The position numbers were made by a program, and so were the translations under genes. Below the pieces are notes generated by a model. It was not told the origin of the DNA and made no database searches. It was given only the letters and a program-made list of their open reading frames with translations. A stretch of 64,000 nt of DNA from Streptomyces sp. ITFR-16 (lineage in GTDB: Bacteria; Actinomycetota; Actinomycetes; Streptomycetales; Streptomycetaceae), in NCBI RefSeq assembly GCF_031844705.1, contig NZ_CP134610.1, positions 91,093 to 155,092 on the forward strand. Direction: 5' to 3'. Below are positions 1-8,336 of the stretch, piece by piece. Position 1 is the first letter of the stretch. Every line of letters begins with the position of its first letter.

Positions 1-1043
1 TCGCCGCGGTCGACCGCCGGCCGGTCGCGCCAGCTCAGTCCGGGCAGGTCGAGGGCGCCGGTGCGGCCTCGGGAGACGCCTTCGCGCCGCCACAGGGTGC
101 GGTCCTGCCAGCCGGGGGTCGTCAGGTCGAACAGCTTCTCCAGGCGGGCGATCGCCTGGGCCTTGTTCTCCCCGGGCCGGATCGGCATGGCGCCCTGGAA
201 CAGGGCGTGGCCCTCGGGTGCGAGGGAGCGGTCGTGGTCGGAGTACTGGGAGGTGAAGCCGCCCTCGTCCATGTCGAAGGAGACGTTGCCGTCCTTCTTG
301 GAGCGGGTGACGGCCATGTCCACGAGTGCGGAGGTGCCGCTCGGCCACTCCAGGGTGGGGTCCTTCAGCAGGCCGCGGGCGGCGGCGAGCGAGGTCGCGA
401 TGATGACCGGCCCGTCGGTGGGCAGCTCGGTCAGCCGGGAGTTGGTCTCGATGACCACGCCGTGCCGGCGGGCGACCCGGGCCATGCGCTCGACGAGCTG
501 GCCCCAGCCTCCGATGAAGTAGCGGCTGGGCAGCGGGAACTTGGGGGTGCCGACGCGCAGCAGCCGCTCCCAGACGAAGGCCGCCGACAGCCGGCCCGGG
601 TCCCCGTCGAAGAGGATCGGGCCGAGGAAGCCGAGGGCCTCGTCGACCGTCTGCTGGGGGAAGTTCTCACTGGCCCAGTCCTGGAAGGAGCGGTCGATGG
701 GGACGGGCCGGTCCCGCTTCAGCAGGGTCATGCGCATGTAGCCGGGCGGCAGGGTCATCCGCAGCTTGCCCTGGTGGCGAAAGCGCATGCGCGTCCACTC
801 GTGGAAGGACAGCCGTACGTAGCGGCCGGCCACACCGCGCTGGATGAGCCACTGCCAGGCGGGCCCGTTGTTCATGATGGTGTGCGGGCCGTCGTTGGTG
901 ATGTAGGGCCCGTCCGCCGAGCGGGCGCGGCCGCCCAGCTGGGAGTGCGCCTCGTGGAGAGTGACGCGGGCGCCTTGCTCGGCGGCGGCGATCGCCGCGG
1001 TCAGGCCGGCCAGCCCGCCGCCGATGATCGTGATGTTGGCCAT
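1..1043 (-). CDS. FAD-dependent oxidoreductase, phytoene-desaturase/amine-oxidase type (partial)
   Basis: The first ~347 residues are visible; the 3' end lies outside the window. A dinucleotide-binding motif GGGLAGL sits at residues 8-14, followed by the glutamate and GGRAR signature typical of phytoene-desaturase, amine-oxidase and protoporphyrinogen-oxidase-like flavoproteins. The start is the ATG at 1041-1043. The next gene, an aldo/keto reductase, ends 37 bp upstream on the same strand, so the two are probably cotranscribed. Flavoproteins of this class occur in clusters with highly reducing type II PKSs that make cinnamoyl-type acyl groups, where they are thought to dehydrogenate the cyclised polyene; that role here is inferred from context. 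Family is fairly certain, substrate unknown. Confidence 0.8.
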   Translation of the reverse strand, partial: MANITIIGGGLAGLTAAIAAAEQGARVTLHEAHSQLGGRARSADGPYITNDGPHTIMNNGPAWQWLIQRGVAGRYVRLSFHEWTRMRFRHQGKLRMTLPPGYMRMTLLKRDRPVPIDRSFQDWASENFPQQTVDEALGFLGPILFDGDPGRLSAAFVWERLLRVGTPKFPLPSRYFIGGWGQLVERMARVARRHGVVIETNSRLTELPTDGPVIIATSLAAARGLLKDPTLEWPSGTSALVDMAVTRSKKDGNVSFDMDEGGFTSQYSDHDRSLAPEGHALFQGAMPIRPGENKAQAIARLEKLFDLTTPGWQDRTLWRREGVSRGRTGALDLPGLSWRDRPAVDRG

Positions 1044-1080
1044 GGTCGGTACTCACTCACCTTCGGGTTTCGCGGGCGTG

Positions 1081-2067
1081 TCAGCCGTCGAGCGTGGCCA
1101 TGGCGCCGGCGGGGTAACGGTCCCCCACGGTGGATCCGTGCGGGGCGATCTCGTCCAGCGCCGCGAGGTCCTCGGCGCTCAGGCGCACGTCGGAGGCGGC
1201 GATGTTCTCCTGGAGGTAGCTGACGCGCTTGGTGCCGGGGATGGCCACGACGTCCTGCGAGAGGACCCAGGCCAGCGCGAGCTGGCCGGTCGTGATGCCC
1301 TTGGCGGCGGCCAGCGCTTCGAGGCGCTCGACGATGGTCAGGTTGGCCGCGAGGTTCTCCTCCTGGAAGCGCGGGACGACGCGGCGGAAGTCCTGCTCGG
1401 CCAGGTTGTCGAGGCTGCGGATGGCGCCGGTCAGCAGGCCGCGGCCCAGCGGGCTGTAGCCGACGAAGCCGATGCCCAGTTCGCGGACGGTCGCCAGGAC
1501 GCCGTTGTTCTCCACGTCGCGGGTGGACAGGGAGTACTCGGTCTGTACGGCGCTGAGCGGGTGGACCGCGTGGGCGCGGCGGATGGTGGCCGCGGACGCC
1601 TCGGAGATGCCGAGGTAGCGGACCTTGCCCTCGGTGACCAGGTCGGCGAGGGCGCCGAAGGACTCCTCGACCGGCACGTCCGGGTCGACGCGGTGCAGGT
1701 AGTAGAGGTCGAGGCGGTCGGTGCCGAGCCGGCGCAGGGTGCCCTCGACGGCCGTACGGATGTACTCCGGGCTGCCGTTGAGCTTGCCGGTGATGCTGCC
1801 GTCCGGGGCGACCTCGTTGCCGACCTTGGAGGAGACGACGATGTCGTCGCGGCGTCCGGCGATGACGCGGCCGACGAACTCCTCGTTGCTGTGCGGTCCG
1901 TAGAAGTCCGCGGTGTCGAGCAGGGTGACGCCGAGTTCGAGGGCCCGGTCGGCGGTGCGCAGAGCCTCCTGGCCGTCGACCGGGCCGTAGGCGAAGGTCA
2001 TGCCCATGCATCCGAGTCCCTGCTCGGAGACCACGAGCCCCTGGCTGCCGAGCTTTCGTTGCCGCAT
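1081..2067 (-). CDS. Aldo/keto reductase
   Basis: A 328-residue single-domain NADP(H)-dependent oxidoreductase with (beta/alpha)8 fold. The AKR catalytic tetrad is readable: Asp51 (DTADFYG), Tyr56, Lys81 (SSKVG) and His125 (YYLHRVD). The length is normal for AKR13-like actinobacterial enzymes. The ATG is preceded by GGAAGGAACCGAAG, a good ribosome site. A conserved 27-bp box (2089-2115), shared with the 14.6-kb intergenic region, lies just upstream. It probably reduces a ketone or aldehyde in the pathway (inference). Confidence 0.9.
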   Translation of the reverse strand: MRQRKLGSQGLVVSEQGLGCMGMTFAYGPVDGQEALRTADRALELGVTLLDTADFYGPHSNEEFVGRVIAGRRDDIVVSSKVGNEVAPDGSITGKLNGSPEYIRTAVEGTLRRLGTDRLDLYYLHRVDPDVPVEESFGALADLVTEGKVRYLGISEASAATIRRAHAVHPLSAVQTEYSLSTRDVENNGVLATVRELGIGFVGYSPLGRGLLTGAIRSLDNLAEQDFRRVVPRFQEENLAANLTIVERLEALAAAKGITTGQLALAWVLSQDVVAIPGTKRVSYLQENIAASDVRLSAEDLAALDEIAPHGSTVGDRYPAGAMATLDG

Positions 2068-2088
2068 CTTCGGTTCCTTCCGGATTTA

Positions 2089-2115
2089 TCGTCGATAGAA
2101 ATTCTAGCACTGACA
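2089..2115 (-). promoter_or_regulatory. Conserved 27-bp box upstream of the aldo/keto reductase gene
   Basis: Read on the minus strand the box is TGTCA-nn-GCTAG-n-ATTT-nn-ATCGACGA. It matches the box at 14600-14626 at 22 of 27 positions. It lies about 20 bp upstream of the ATG at 2067 and contains the short palindromes TAGAATTTCTA and TATCGTCGATA. It may be an operator or activator site for a cluster regulator; which one is not shown by the sequence. Confidence 0.45.
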
Positions 2116-2179
2116 ATTCCCGGGAACCAGCGACCGGAGGTGTCAAGTGCGACAGGGCAACGAACGGCCGGGGCGGCCC

Positions 2180-3046
2180 TCAGTCCCGGACCAGCTCGCT
2201 GTTCACGGAGGACCACACATGGCCCTGCTCGGCGCGCTGCCCGGTGGCCAGTTCGGCCCACGGGTCGGCGCCGAACGCCTCCAGCACCGCCGCCCGCAGC
2301 CACGCGTCGAAGGCGTCGGTGGACTCGTTCAGCTTCCGCGCGGCCGCGGCCGGGTCACGGGCCTCCACCCGCAGCACCACCACGTCCCTGCCGTCCAGCC
2401 GCTGCACGGCGATCGACTCGTGCACGACGCCCGCACGCCGGCGGGACGCCTCGTACGCGCGCAGCCGGGGCCCGGACAGCTCCGCCTCCGTCTCCTTCCA
2501 GCGGGCGGCGGCGCCTTCGGTGGCGGCCACCACCACCGAGGCGGGCCGCGCCTCCCGGCGCGCGCCCGCGCGGGCGGCGCCGCGCGCGGCCGGGGCCAGC
2601 CGGCGCATGCCGAGCTCGGAGAGCATGTTGGAGTCCACGCCGATGCCCCAGCGTTCGGCGATCAGGCCGTTGTCCAGCAGACGCCACACGACGACGCCCT
2701 TGAACTCGATGAACCGGCCCGTCGGCTCCATCCCCAGGAACTCGCCGAGGTGGGTGCCGCGCCAGGTGTTGTGGATGACGACGTGGTCGGCGTGCGCGCT
2801 CATGTCCTCGATGGTCACGTGCAGGTCGGGGAAGCCCTCCCGCAGACCGGCGATGGTGTAGCGCACGCCCTCCAGCCCCTCCGGGGCGCCCGGCAGCGGC
2901 TGGTGGTCGACCATGTCGGGGCTGTAGATCTCGTCGACGATGGAGAAGTCGCCCTTGTTCACGAAGGTGTCGAAGACCGCGCGGATGGTCCGCTTGTTGC
3001 GCTCCTCCACGCTCTCGTCGGTGTGCACCAGCTGCTGTGTCGACAC
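2180..3046 (-). CDS. SnoaL-like/ester-cyclase-type protein with an extra C-terminal domain
   Basis: 288 residues from a GTG start preceded by GAAGGATGACAAC. Residues ~10-140 form a SnoaL-like NTF2-fold domain (NKRTIRAVFDTF near the N-terminus, then MVDHQPLPGAPEG and the FPDLHVTIEDM strand), as in polyketide cyclases and related lyases. Residues ~165-288 form a second module with no SnoaL similarity; its pattern (long helix, then VHESIAVQRL and DVVVLRVEARD) resembles small ferredoxin-like proteins of the DUF6176 kind, a tentative match. The family usually stops after ~140 residues, so this is a fusion. It lies 74 bp downstream of the KSIII-like gene. It could act on a polyketide intermediate, but this is inference. 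Confidence 0.75.
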   Translation of the reverse strand: MSTQQLVHTDESVEERNKRTIRAVFDTFVNKGDFSIVDEIYSPDMVDHQPLPGAPEGLEGVRYTIAGLREGFPDLHVTIEDMSAHADHVVIHNTWRGTHLGEFLGMEPTGRFIEFKGVVVWRLLDNGLIAERWGIGVDSNMLSELGMRRLAPAARGAARAGARREARPASVVVAATEGAAARWKETEAELSGPRLRAYEASRRRAGVVHESIAVQRLDGRDVVVLRVEARDPAAAARKLNESTDAFDAWLRAAVLEAFGADPWAELATGQRAEQGHVWSSVNSELVRD

Positions 3047-3120
3047 GTTGTCATCCTTCTCGGTATCGGCGCCCGCGAGGGGCTGCGGTGGTGGGCGGTG
3101 GCCGCCGGGGGAAGCGGAGA

Positions 3121-4230
3121 TCACTTCCCGGGGAAGGGGGCCTCCCAGGTGAGGGTGAGACCCGCGTACAGATAGCGGCTGGCCTCGATCGCGAGGAGCA
3201 GCACCTTGTGGCCCGGCCGGATCCGGCCCTCCACCCAGCCGGCGTCCAGGGCCAGCGGGACCGCCGCGGAGCCGGTGGCGCCGACGTCGGTCAGGTTCTC
3301 CACGATGTTCTTGCTCAGCACGGCCTGGTCCTCGGCGGACAGCCCGGCCGTGCCGTACTCGCTGGCGAAGTACTCGGCGTTGCCCTCGGGCAGCACACAG
3401 GCGTCGAGGTCGGCCAGCTCGAGGCCCGAACGCTCCAGCATGTCGTGGATGCCCCGGACGAAGACCCTCGGCCCGAACTGCGCGGTGCCGGGGATGTCGA
3501 GCTTGATGTCCATCAGCCGCTTGCGCCGCTGCTGTTCGGCCAGCGGTACGTCGGTGCCGCCGCCCACGATCAGCATGCCGGGCTTGCGGGCCCCGCCCAT
3601 CGACTGCGTGGCGAACACCTGGCGGCTGCCCTCGTGCGCGGAGCCCTCCTCGCCGGCCCGCAGCACCACGGCGCCGGCCCCGTCGCCGAAGGTGTAGACG
3701 GTCAGGCGGTCGCGCATCCGCACCCGCTCCGGGTCCTGGCCCAGGAACACCGGGGCCAGCAGCGGCGAGACGGACTCCGTACCGATCACCAGGGCGGTGC
3801 GGTAGGTGCCGTCGGCGAGGTTGCGGCGGGCGATGTCCAGGCCCTGCACGGCGCCCACACAGCCCGCCCGCACCTCGATGACCGCGCAGCTCTCCAGGCC
3901 CAGCTGCTCCTGTACGTAGGTCCCGGCGACCGGCAGCAGATAGTCGGGGCTGGCCGTGGAGACCACGATCAGGTCGACCTCGGCCGGCTCGACGCCGGCC
4001 CGCTCCAGCGCCTGGCGGGCGGCGGCGGTGGCCATGGCCGACGTGCTGATGAGGTGTTCGCCCGTGGCCGGGTCGATCATCCAGTGACGGCGCTGGACCT
4101 GGATGCCCTCCAGGACGTCGTCGGGCAGCGGCCCGCACAGCCGGGCCAGCGCTTCGTTGTCCAGCGGCTCGCCGGGCAGATGGGCGCCGGTGGCGAGGAC
4201 GGACACATGACGGTCGGAACTGGAGGACAT
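3121..4230 (-). CDS. FabH-like (KASIII-type) protein with altered catalytic residues
   Basis: 369 residues with a thiolase fold. The nucleophile region reads VRAGCVGAVQG with Cys124. The usual His motif is replaced by PEGN (281-284) and the usual Asn loop by GATG (317-320). Only the cysteine of the Cys-His-Asn triad remains, so ordinary decarboxylative condensation is unlikely; acyl transfer from Cys or a structural role are alternatives. FYTFGDGAGAVVL-like conserved strands and a normal length show the fold is intact. The start is two bases after the stop of the KS-CLF gene, so the genes are tightly coupled. Confidence 0.85.
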   Translation of the reverse strand: MSSSSDRHVSVLATGAHLPGEPLDNEALARLCGPLPDDVLEGIQVQRRHWMIDPATGEHLISTSAMATAAARQALERAGVEPAEVDLIVVSTASPDYLLPVAGTYVQEQLGLESCAVIEVRAGCVGAVQGLDIARRNLADGTYRTALVIGTESVSPLLAPVFLGQDPERVRMRDRLTVYTFGDGAGAVVLRAGEEGSAHEGSRQVFATQSMGGARKPGMLIVGGGTDVPLAEQQRRKRLMDIKLDIPGTAQFGPRVFVRGIHDMLERSGLELADLDACVLPEGNAEYFASEYGTAGLSAEDQAVLSKNIVENLTDVGATGSAAVPLALDAGWVEGRIRPGHKVLLLAIEASRYLYAGLTLTWEAPFPGK

Positions 4231-4232
4231 GG

Positions 4233-6602
4233 TCACTTCTCCGTAGCGGGACGCAGGACGAGGCTGATGTGGGTGCCGCCGAGCGAGGAGCTGTTGATGA
4301 GGACGGGCCCGCTGTCCATGCCCCGCTCCCAGCCGGTGACCGCGAGCAGCGCGGACAGCGGCGCCCCGGCGCCCGCCGGTTCGCCCAGCACCTGCTTGGG
4401 CGTGTGCACCGGGGTGTGCCCGGGCGCGGCCAGCCGGTCGGTGGCCAGCGCCTCGGGCGCGTCGGCCCGCTTGAGGCCCGCCGCGTTGGCCCAGATGCCG
4501 GTCAGCTCGCCCGCCGTGACCCCGGCGTGGTCCAGAGCCTGGCGCATGGCCCGCTCCACCCCGCCGCCCTGGGGGTCCCAGCGGCCGATGCCCCGCGCGT
4601 CGGACGTGGTGCCGTGGCCGGCGAACTCGGCCAGGATCCGCGCCCCGCGGGCACGGGCGGTCGACTCCCGCTCCAGGACCAGGGCGATGCCCGCCTCGGC
4701 CAGTGTGTAGTCGGCGGAGTCGAACAGCGGCAGCTGCCGGTAGGCGTCCAGGACGCCCGGGGACAGGTCCTCCACCGCCGTGCAGAGCACCGCGTCCGCC
4801 CGGTGCTGGAGCAGCAGGTCGTGGGCGACGGTCAGGGCGGAGGCCCCGGCCGCGTGCCCGGTCGTCACGGTGTACGTGGGGCCCTTGGCGCCCACGTTCA
4901 TGGCGACCTGTCCGGCGGCGGCGTTGAACACCGTGTTGGGGAACACCGCCGGGCTGCCGTGCGCGGGGCAGCCGGCGAGCACCGGGAGCAGGAACGCCTC
5001 GATGCTGCGCATCGGGCCGAGCCCGGTGCCCAGGACGACCCCGACCCGCTCGTCCGCCGTCAGTCCGGCGTGCTCCAGGGCGCCCCGGCAGGACGCCACG
5101 GCGAGCTGCCCGAGCGGGTCCATCCGGCGCCGCTCGCGCGGGCTGATGTAGTTCTGCGGGTCGTAGTCGGCGCGCGCGACGCGCAGCCCGTCCTCTTCCG
5201 TGCCGAGGGCGCGGCCCTCGCGCCAGGCGTCCCACAGCGCGTCGGCGCCGTCACCGGCCGAGGTGATCCCGGCGAAGCCGGTGATCACCACCTTCTCCGG
5301 GGGCGGCACGGCGGCAGGGGTGAAGGTGCGGCTGCCGGGCCGGCCGAAGGCGACGCACGCGTTGGCGCCGGCGAAGGCGAAGTTGTTCGACAGGGCGACG
5401 TCCATGGCGTGCGCGCGGCCCGGGTCGGGCACCGCGTCCAGACCGCACTTGGGGTCCACCTCGGTGAAGTTGGCCGTGGGCGGGGCGATCTGGTCGACCA
5501 GCGCCTGGACGGTCACGATGGCCTCGACCGCGCCGGCCGCCCCCAGCAGGTGTCCGACCATGGACTTGGTGCTGCTGAGCGCGGTGGTCTCGGCGGCTTC
5601 GCCGAGCGCGGCCCGTACGGCGTTGCTCTCGGCCGTGTCGTTCTTCGCGGTGCCGGTGCCGTGGCCGTTGATGTAGCCGACGTCCTCCGGGGCGATGCCG
5701 GCGGCCTCGATCGCGGAGCGGATGGCGCGGGCCGCGCCCTCGCCCTGCGGGTGCGGGGCCGTGGCGTGGTAGCCGTCGGCGGACAGGCCGTAGCCCAGCA
5801 CCTCGGCCAGGATGGGGGCGCCGGCGGCGCGGGCCACCGACTCCTCCGCCAGGACGAGCATCCCGGCGCCCTCGCCGAGCGACAGACCGTCACGGTCCTT
5901 GGAGTAGGGGGCGGCCGGCTTGGTGGACAGCGACTGCAGGCTGGTGAAGCCGGCGAACGCCGTCTCGGTGAAGGCGTCGCTGCCGCCCACCAGCATCGCG
6001 TCCGCCCGGCCCGCGCCGATCGCCTCGGTGGCGTGCGCGATGGCGTGCGCCCCGGAAGCGCAGGCGGTGTTCACCGACAGGGAGGGGCCCAGGAGGCCGA
6101 AGGCGCTGCTGAGCGCCTCGGCTATCGCCTGCGGCGGGACCAGCAGGTAGTGGCGCCCGTCCTCGGGTACGGGCGGCTGGTCGTCGTCCGCGCGGCGCGA
6201 CAGCTTCTCGGCGCTGCGCAGGCCGCCGTTGCAGGAGCCGAAGGCCACGCCCCAGCGGGCGCCGGGGACGTCGGCCAGACCTGCCTGCCGCATCGCCTCC
6301 TGCGCCGCCACCAGGGCGAAGTCCACGGCGGGTTCGCGCTCGTGGCCGCCGAAGGCCGCCAGATAGTCGTACGCGGGGGTGCGGGGGTCACTGACCTCGC
6401 CGCCGATCTCGGTGCCGTATCCCTCCATCGGCATGCCCTGTACGGGTCCGATGGCGGAGCGGCCGGCCTTGACGCCCTCCCACAGGGCTGTGACGTCGTC
6501 GCCGTGGGCCGTCACCGCACCCACACCGCAGACCACGACGGTCCGCCGGGACCGAGCCCTGCTGTCCGGCGAAGTGCCGGTGCTGTGCTCGCCGTGGCTC
6601 AT
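4233..6602 (-). CDS. Fused ketosynthase-chain length factor (KS-CLF) didomain
   Basis: One 789-residue frame holds two FabF-type ketosynthase domains. Domain 1 (~20-420) is complete: Cys181 in NTACASGAHAI, His314 in NGHGTGT and His351 in SMVGHLLGAAG. Domain 2 (~437-789) has His583 at the cysteine position (VTTGHAAGASAL), and its HGTGT and GH motifs are lost (ANAAG and GEPAGAG replace them), which is CLF-like. A Pro-rich linker lies at ~421-437. KS and CLF are normally separate subunits of a heterodimer, so this is a natural single-chain version. The ATG is preceded by AAGGAG at 7 bp spacing. The longer frame upstream is rejected because it would overlap the previous gene. Confidence 0.9.
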   Translation of the reverse strand: MSHGEHSTGTSPDSRARSRRTVVVCGVGAVTAHGDDVTALWEGVKAGRSAIGPVQGMPMEGYGTEIGGEVSDPRTPAYDYLAAFGGHEREPAVDFALVAAQEAMRQAGLADVPGARWGVAFGSCNGGLRSAEKLSRRADDDQPPVPEDGRHYLLVPPQAIAEALSSAFGLLGPSLSVNTACASGAHAIAHATEAIGAGRADAMLVGGSDAFTETAFAGFTSLQSLSTKPAAPYSKDRDGLSLGEGAGMLVLAEESVARAAGAPILAEVLGYGLSADGYHATAPHPQGEGAARAIRSAIEAAGIAPEDVGYINGHGTGTAKNDTAESNAVRAALGEAAETTALSSTKSMVGHLLGAAGAVEAIVTVQALVDQIAPPTANFTEVDPKCGLDAVPDPGRAHAMDVALSNNFAFAGANACVAFGRPGSRTFTPAAVPPPEKVVITGFAGITSAGDGADALWDAWREGRALGTEEDGLRVARADYDPQNYISPRERRRMDPLGQLAVASCRGALEHAGLTADERVGVVLGTGLGPMRSIEAFLLPVLAGCPAHGSPAVFPNTVFNAAAGQVAMNVGAKGPTYTVTTGHAAGASALTVAHDLLLQHRADAVLCTAVEDLSPGVLDAYRQLPLFDSADYTLAEAGIALVLERESTARARGARILAEFAGHGTTSDARGIGRWDPQGGGVERAMRQALDHAGVTAGELTGIWANAAGLKRADAPEALATDRLAAPGHTPVHTPKQVLGEPAGAGAPLSALLAVTGWERGMDSGPVLINSSSLGGTHISLVLRPATEK

Positions 6603-6630
6603 GTCGCGACTCCTTTCGGGTTGTGCGTCA

Positions 6631-7917
6631 TCAGGTCCGCTCCATTGCGATGGCCACCGCCTGGCCTTCCAGGCCGCGGGCGAGGGCCAGCGCGTTGCTG
6701 GGGCGGGTCTCACGTGGTGTGAGGGGTACGTAGTCGAGATCGCAGTCGTCGGCGGCGTTGTGCAGGTTCTGGGTGGCGGGGACGACCCCGGAGTCCAGGG
6801 TGAGCGCGGCCACGGCCGCGTTCAGCGCCCCGGCGCCGCCGACCAGATGGCCGGTCTGCGGTTTGACGCTGCTGATGAGCGCCGCCTTGGCACTCGTACC
6901 GAGCGCGTCGTGCAGGGCGAGGGTCTCGCTCGCGTCGCCCTGGCGGGTGGCGCAGCCGTGGGCGGCGATGTAGCTGCCGTCCGGGAAGGCGCCGCCGGAG
7001 TCGGAGAGCGCCCGGCCGATCGCACGGGCCAGGCCGCGCGCGCGGGGCTGCGGGCTCGGCGGGCGTACGCAGTCGTTGCCCGAGCCGAAGCCGGTGACCT
7101 CCGCGTAGACGTGCGCGCCGCGGGCGAGGGCGTGTTCGCGGTCCTCCAGGACGAGCAGGGCCGCGCCCTCGCCGAACACCGATCCGCTGCGGTCCCGGTC
7201 GAAGGGGCGGAACGCCTCCGCGCCGAGCTCCGGACGGGTCGACAGCACGCCGAGGCCGTCCATCTTCGACATCGCCCACCAGCCGGTGGCGTCGTCGTAG
7301 CCGCCCGCCACGATCACATCGGCCTCGCCGCGGCGGATGGTCCGCATGGCCCGGCCGATCGCCATGGCGCCGGAGTCGGCGGTGCCGGCGAAGTAGGAGT
7401 TGGCGCCCCGGATGCCGTACTTCTCCGAGATGTGGAAGCCGGCCGCGGGCTGCAGCCCCTCCACGAAGAACAGCGGCGCGACCACCGAGGAGGCGGTCTG
7501 GCCGAGCTTGTGCAGGTCGGGGGTGCCGTCCGGCGCCCGTACGGCCTGGAGCTGGGCGATCAGCTCGTCCATGCGGGGCATTTCCTTGTTGCTGCCCAGG
7601 AAGAGCCCGCTGCGGTGACCGAGGTCGCCGACGTCGTCCAGGCCCGCGTCCCGCAGCGCCAGCGTCGCCCCGGCCAGGGCCAGCTGGTCGCCCCGGCACA
7701 GCATGCGCAGGGTGCGCCGCTTCGCCCACTCGGTGGGGTCGAAGTCATGGATCTCGGCGCCGATGCCGGTGCGCAGCGGCGCCGGGTCGTATGCCTTCAG
7801 CGGGCCGATGCCGGTCCGGCCGTCGAGCAGGTTCTGCCAGGTCTGTGCCGCGCCCTGGCCGATCGCGGTCATCAGCCCGATGCCGGTCACCACCACACGG
7901 CGTCCGTCGTCGCTCAT
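6631..7917 (-). CDS. KS-like/CLF-type partner lacking the catalytic cysteine
   Basis: A 428-residue FabF-like protein. The nucleophile region reads FAGTADSGAMAIG, placing Ala180 where Cys would be. HGCAT and VKPQTGHLVGGAG retain the two His positions. This is the pattern of a chain length factor or accessory KS, as in aryl-polyene and other reducing type II systems. It overlaps the downstream-lying dehydratase gene's frame by 4 bp (ATGA), indicating translational coupling with the dehydratase and the active KS at 8333-9610, its most likely partner. Confidence 0.88.
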   Translation of the reverse strand: MSDDGRRVVVTGIGLMTAIGQGAAQTWQNLLDGRTGIGPLKAYDPAPLRTGIGAEIHDFDPTEWAKRRTLRMLCRGDQLALAGATLALRDAGLDDVGDLGHRSGLFLGSNKEMPRMDELIAQLQAVRAPDGTPDLHKLGQTASSVVAPLFFVEGLQPAAGFHISEKYGIRGANSYFAGTADSGAMAIGRAMRTIRRGEADVIVAGGYDDATGWWAMSKMDGLGVLSTRPELGAEAFRPFDRDRSGSVFGEGAALLVLEDREHALARGAHVYAEVTGFGSGNDCVRPPSPQPRARGLARAIGRALSDSGGAFPDGSYIAAHGCATRQGDASETLALHDALGTSAKAALISSVKPQTGHLVGGAGALNAAVAALTLDSGVVPATQNLHNAADDCDLDYVPLTPRETRPSNALALARGLEGQAVAIAMERT

Positions 7918-8336
7918 GCTGTGTCCTCCCCTGGCCGGCCCGCGGCCACCAGCGTCAGGGTGCGGGCGGTGGCGACCACCCGGTCCCCGACCTTGGCGGT
8001 CGCCCGTACCTCGGTCGTCTGCTCGGTGCTCTTGGTGACCTCGACGGTGATGCGCACCTGGTCGCCGGGGCCGACGAAGTGCTTGAAGCGCACCGCCCGT
8101 ACGGATGCCAGCCGCCAGGCACGCTCGCCGCCCGCCGCCGCCTTCGCCAGGGCGGCCATGCTCTCCAGGAGCAGCACGCCGGGCAGGATCGGGTGGCGCG
8201 GGAAGTGGGTGTCGAAGAACGTCAGGGTGTTGGGCACGTTGCGCACGGCCACGGCCCGGTCGCCCGGGACGAGTTCCTCGATCCGGTCGAAGACGGGCGC
8301 TGTGGCGGTGGCCTCGGGCCCGGTCGTGGCGGTCAT
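7914..8336 (-). CDS. FabZ-like hotdog 3-hydroxyacyl-ACP dehydratase
   Basis: 140 residues, single hotdog fold. The FabZ core is intact: THFPRHPILPGVLLLESMAA, with His44 and Glu58 as the catalytic pair. It should dehydrate 3-hydroxyacyl-ACP to the enoyl-ACP, giving the double bonds of a polyene chain. It overlaps both neighbours by 4 bp. A second hotdog protein without the histidine is encoded two genes upstream (9607-10059); the two may form a heterodimer as described for aryl-polyene DHs (ApeI/ApeP). Confidence 0.9.
   Translation of the reverse strand: MTATTGPEATATAPVFDRIEELVPGDRAVAVRNVPNTLTFFDTHFPRHPILPGVLLLESMAALAKAAAGGERAWRLASVRAVRFKHFVGPGDQVRITVEVTKSTEQTTEVRATAKVGDRVVATARTLTLVAAGRPGEDTA

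Noticed and set aside
961..2703. Long plus-strand frames opposite the left cluster (for example 580 codons)
   Set aside because: Typical antisense shadows of high-GC genes: Gly/Ala/Arg-rich, no motifs, and the minus-strand genes are certain.
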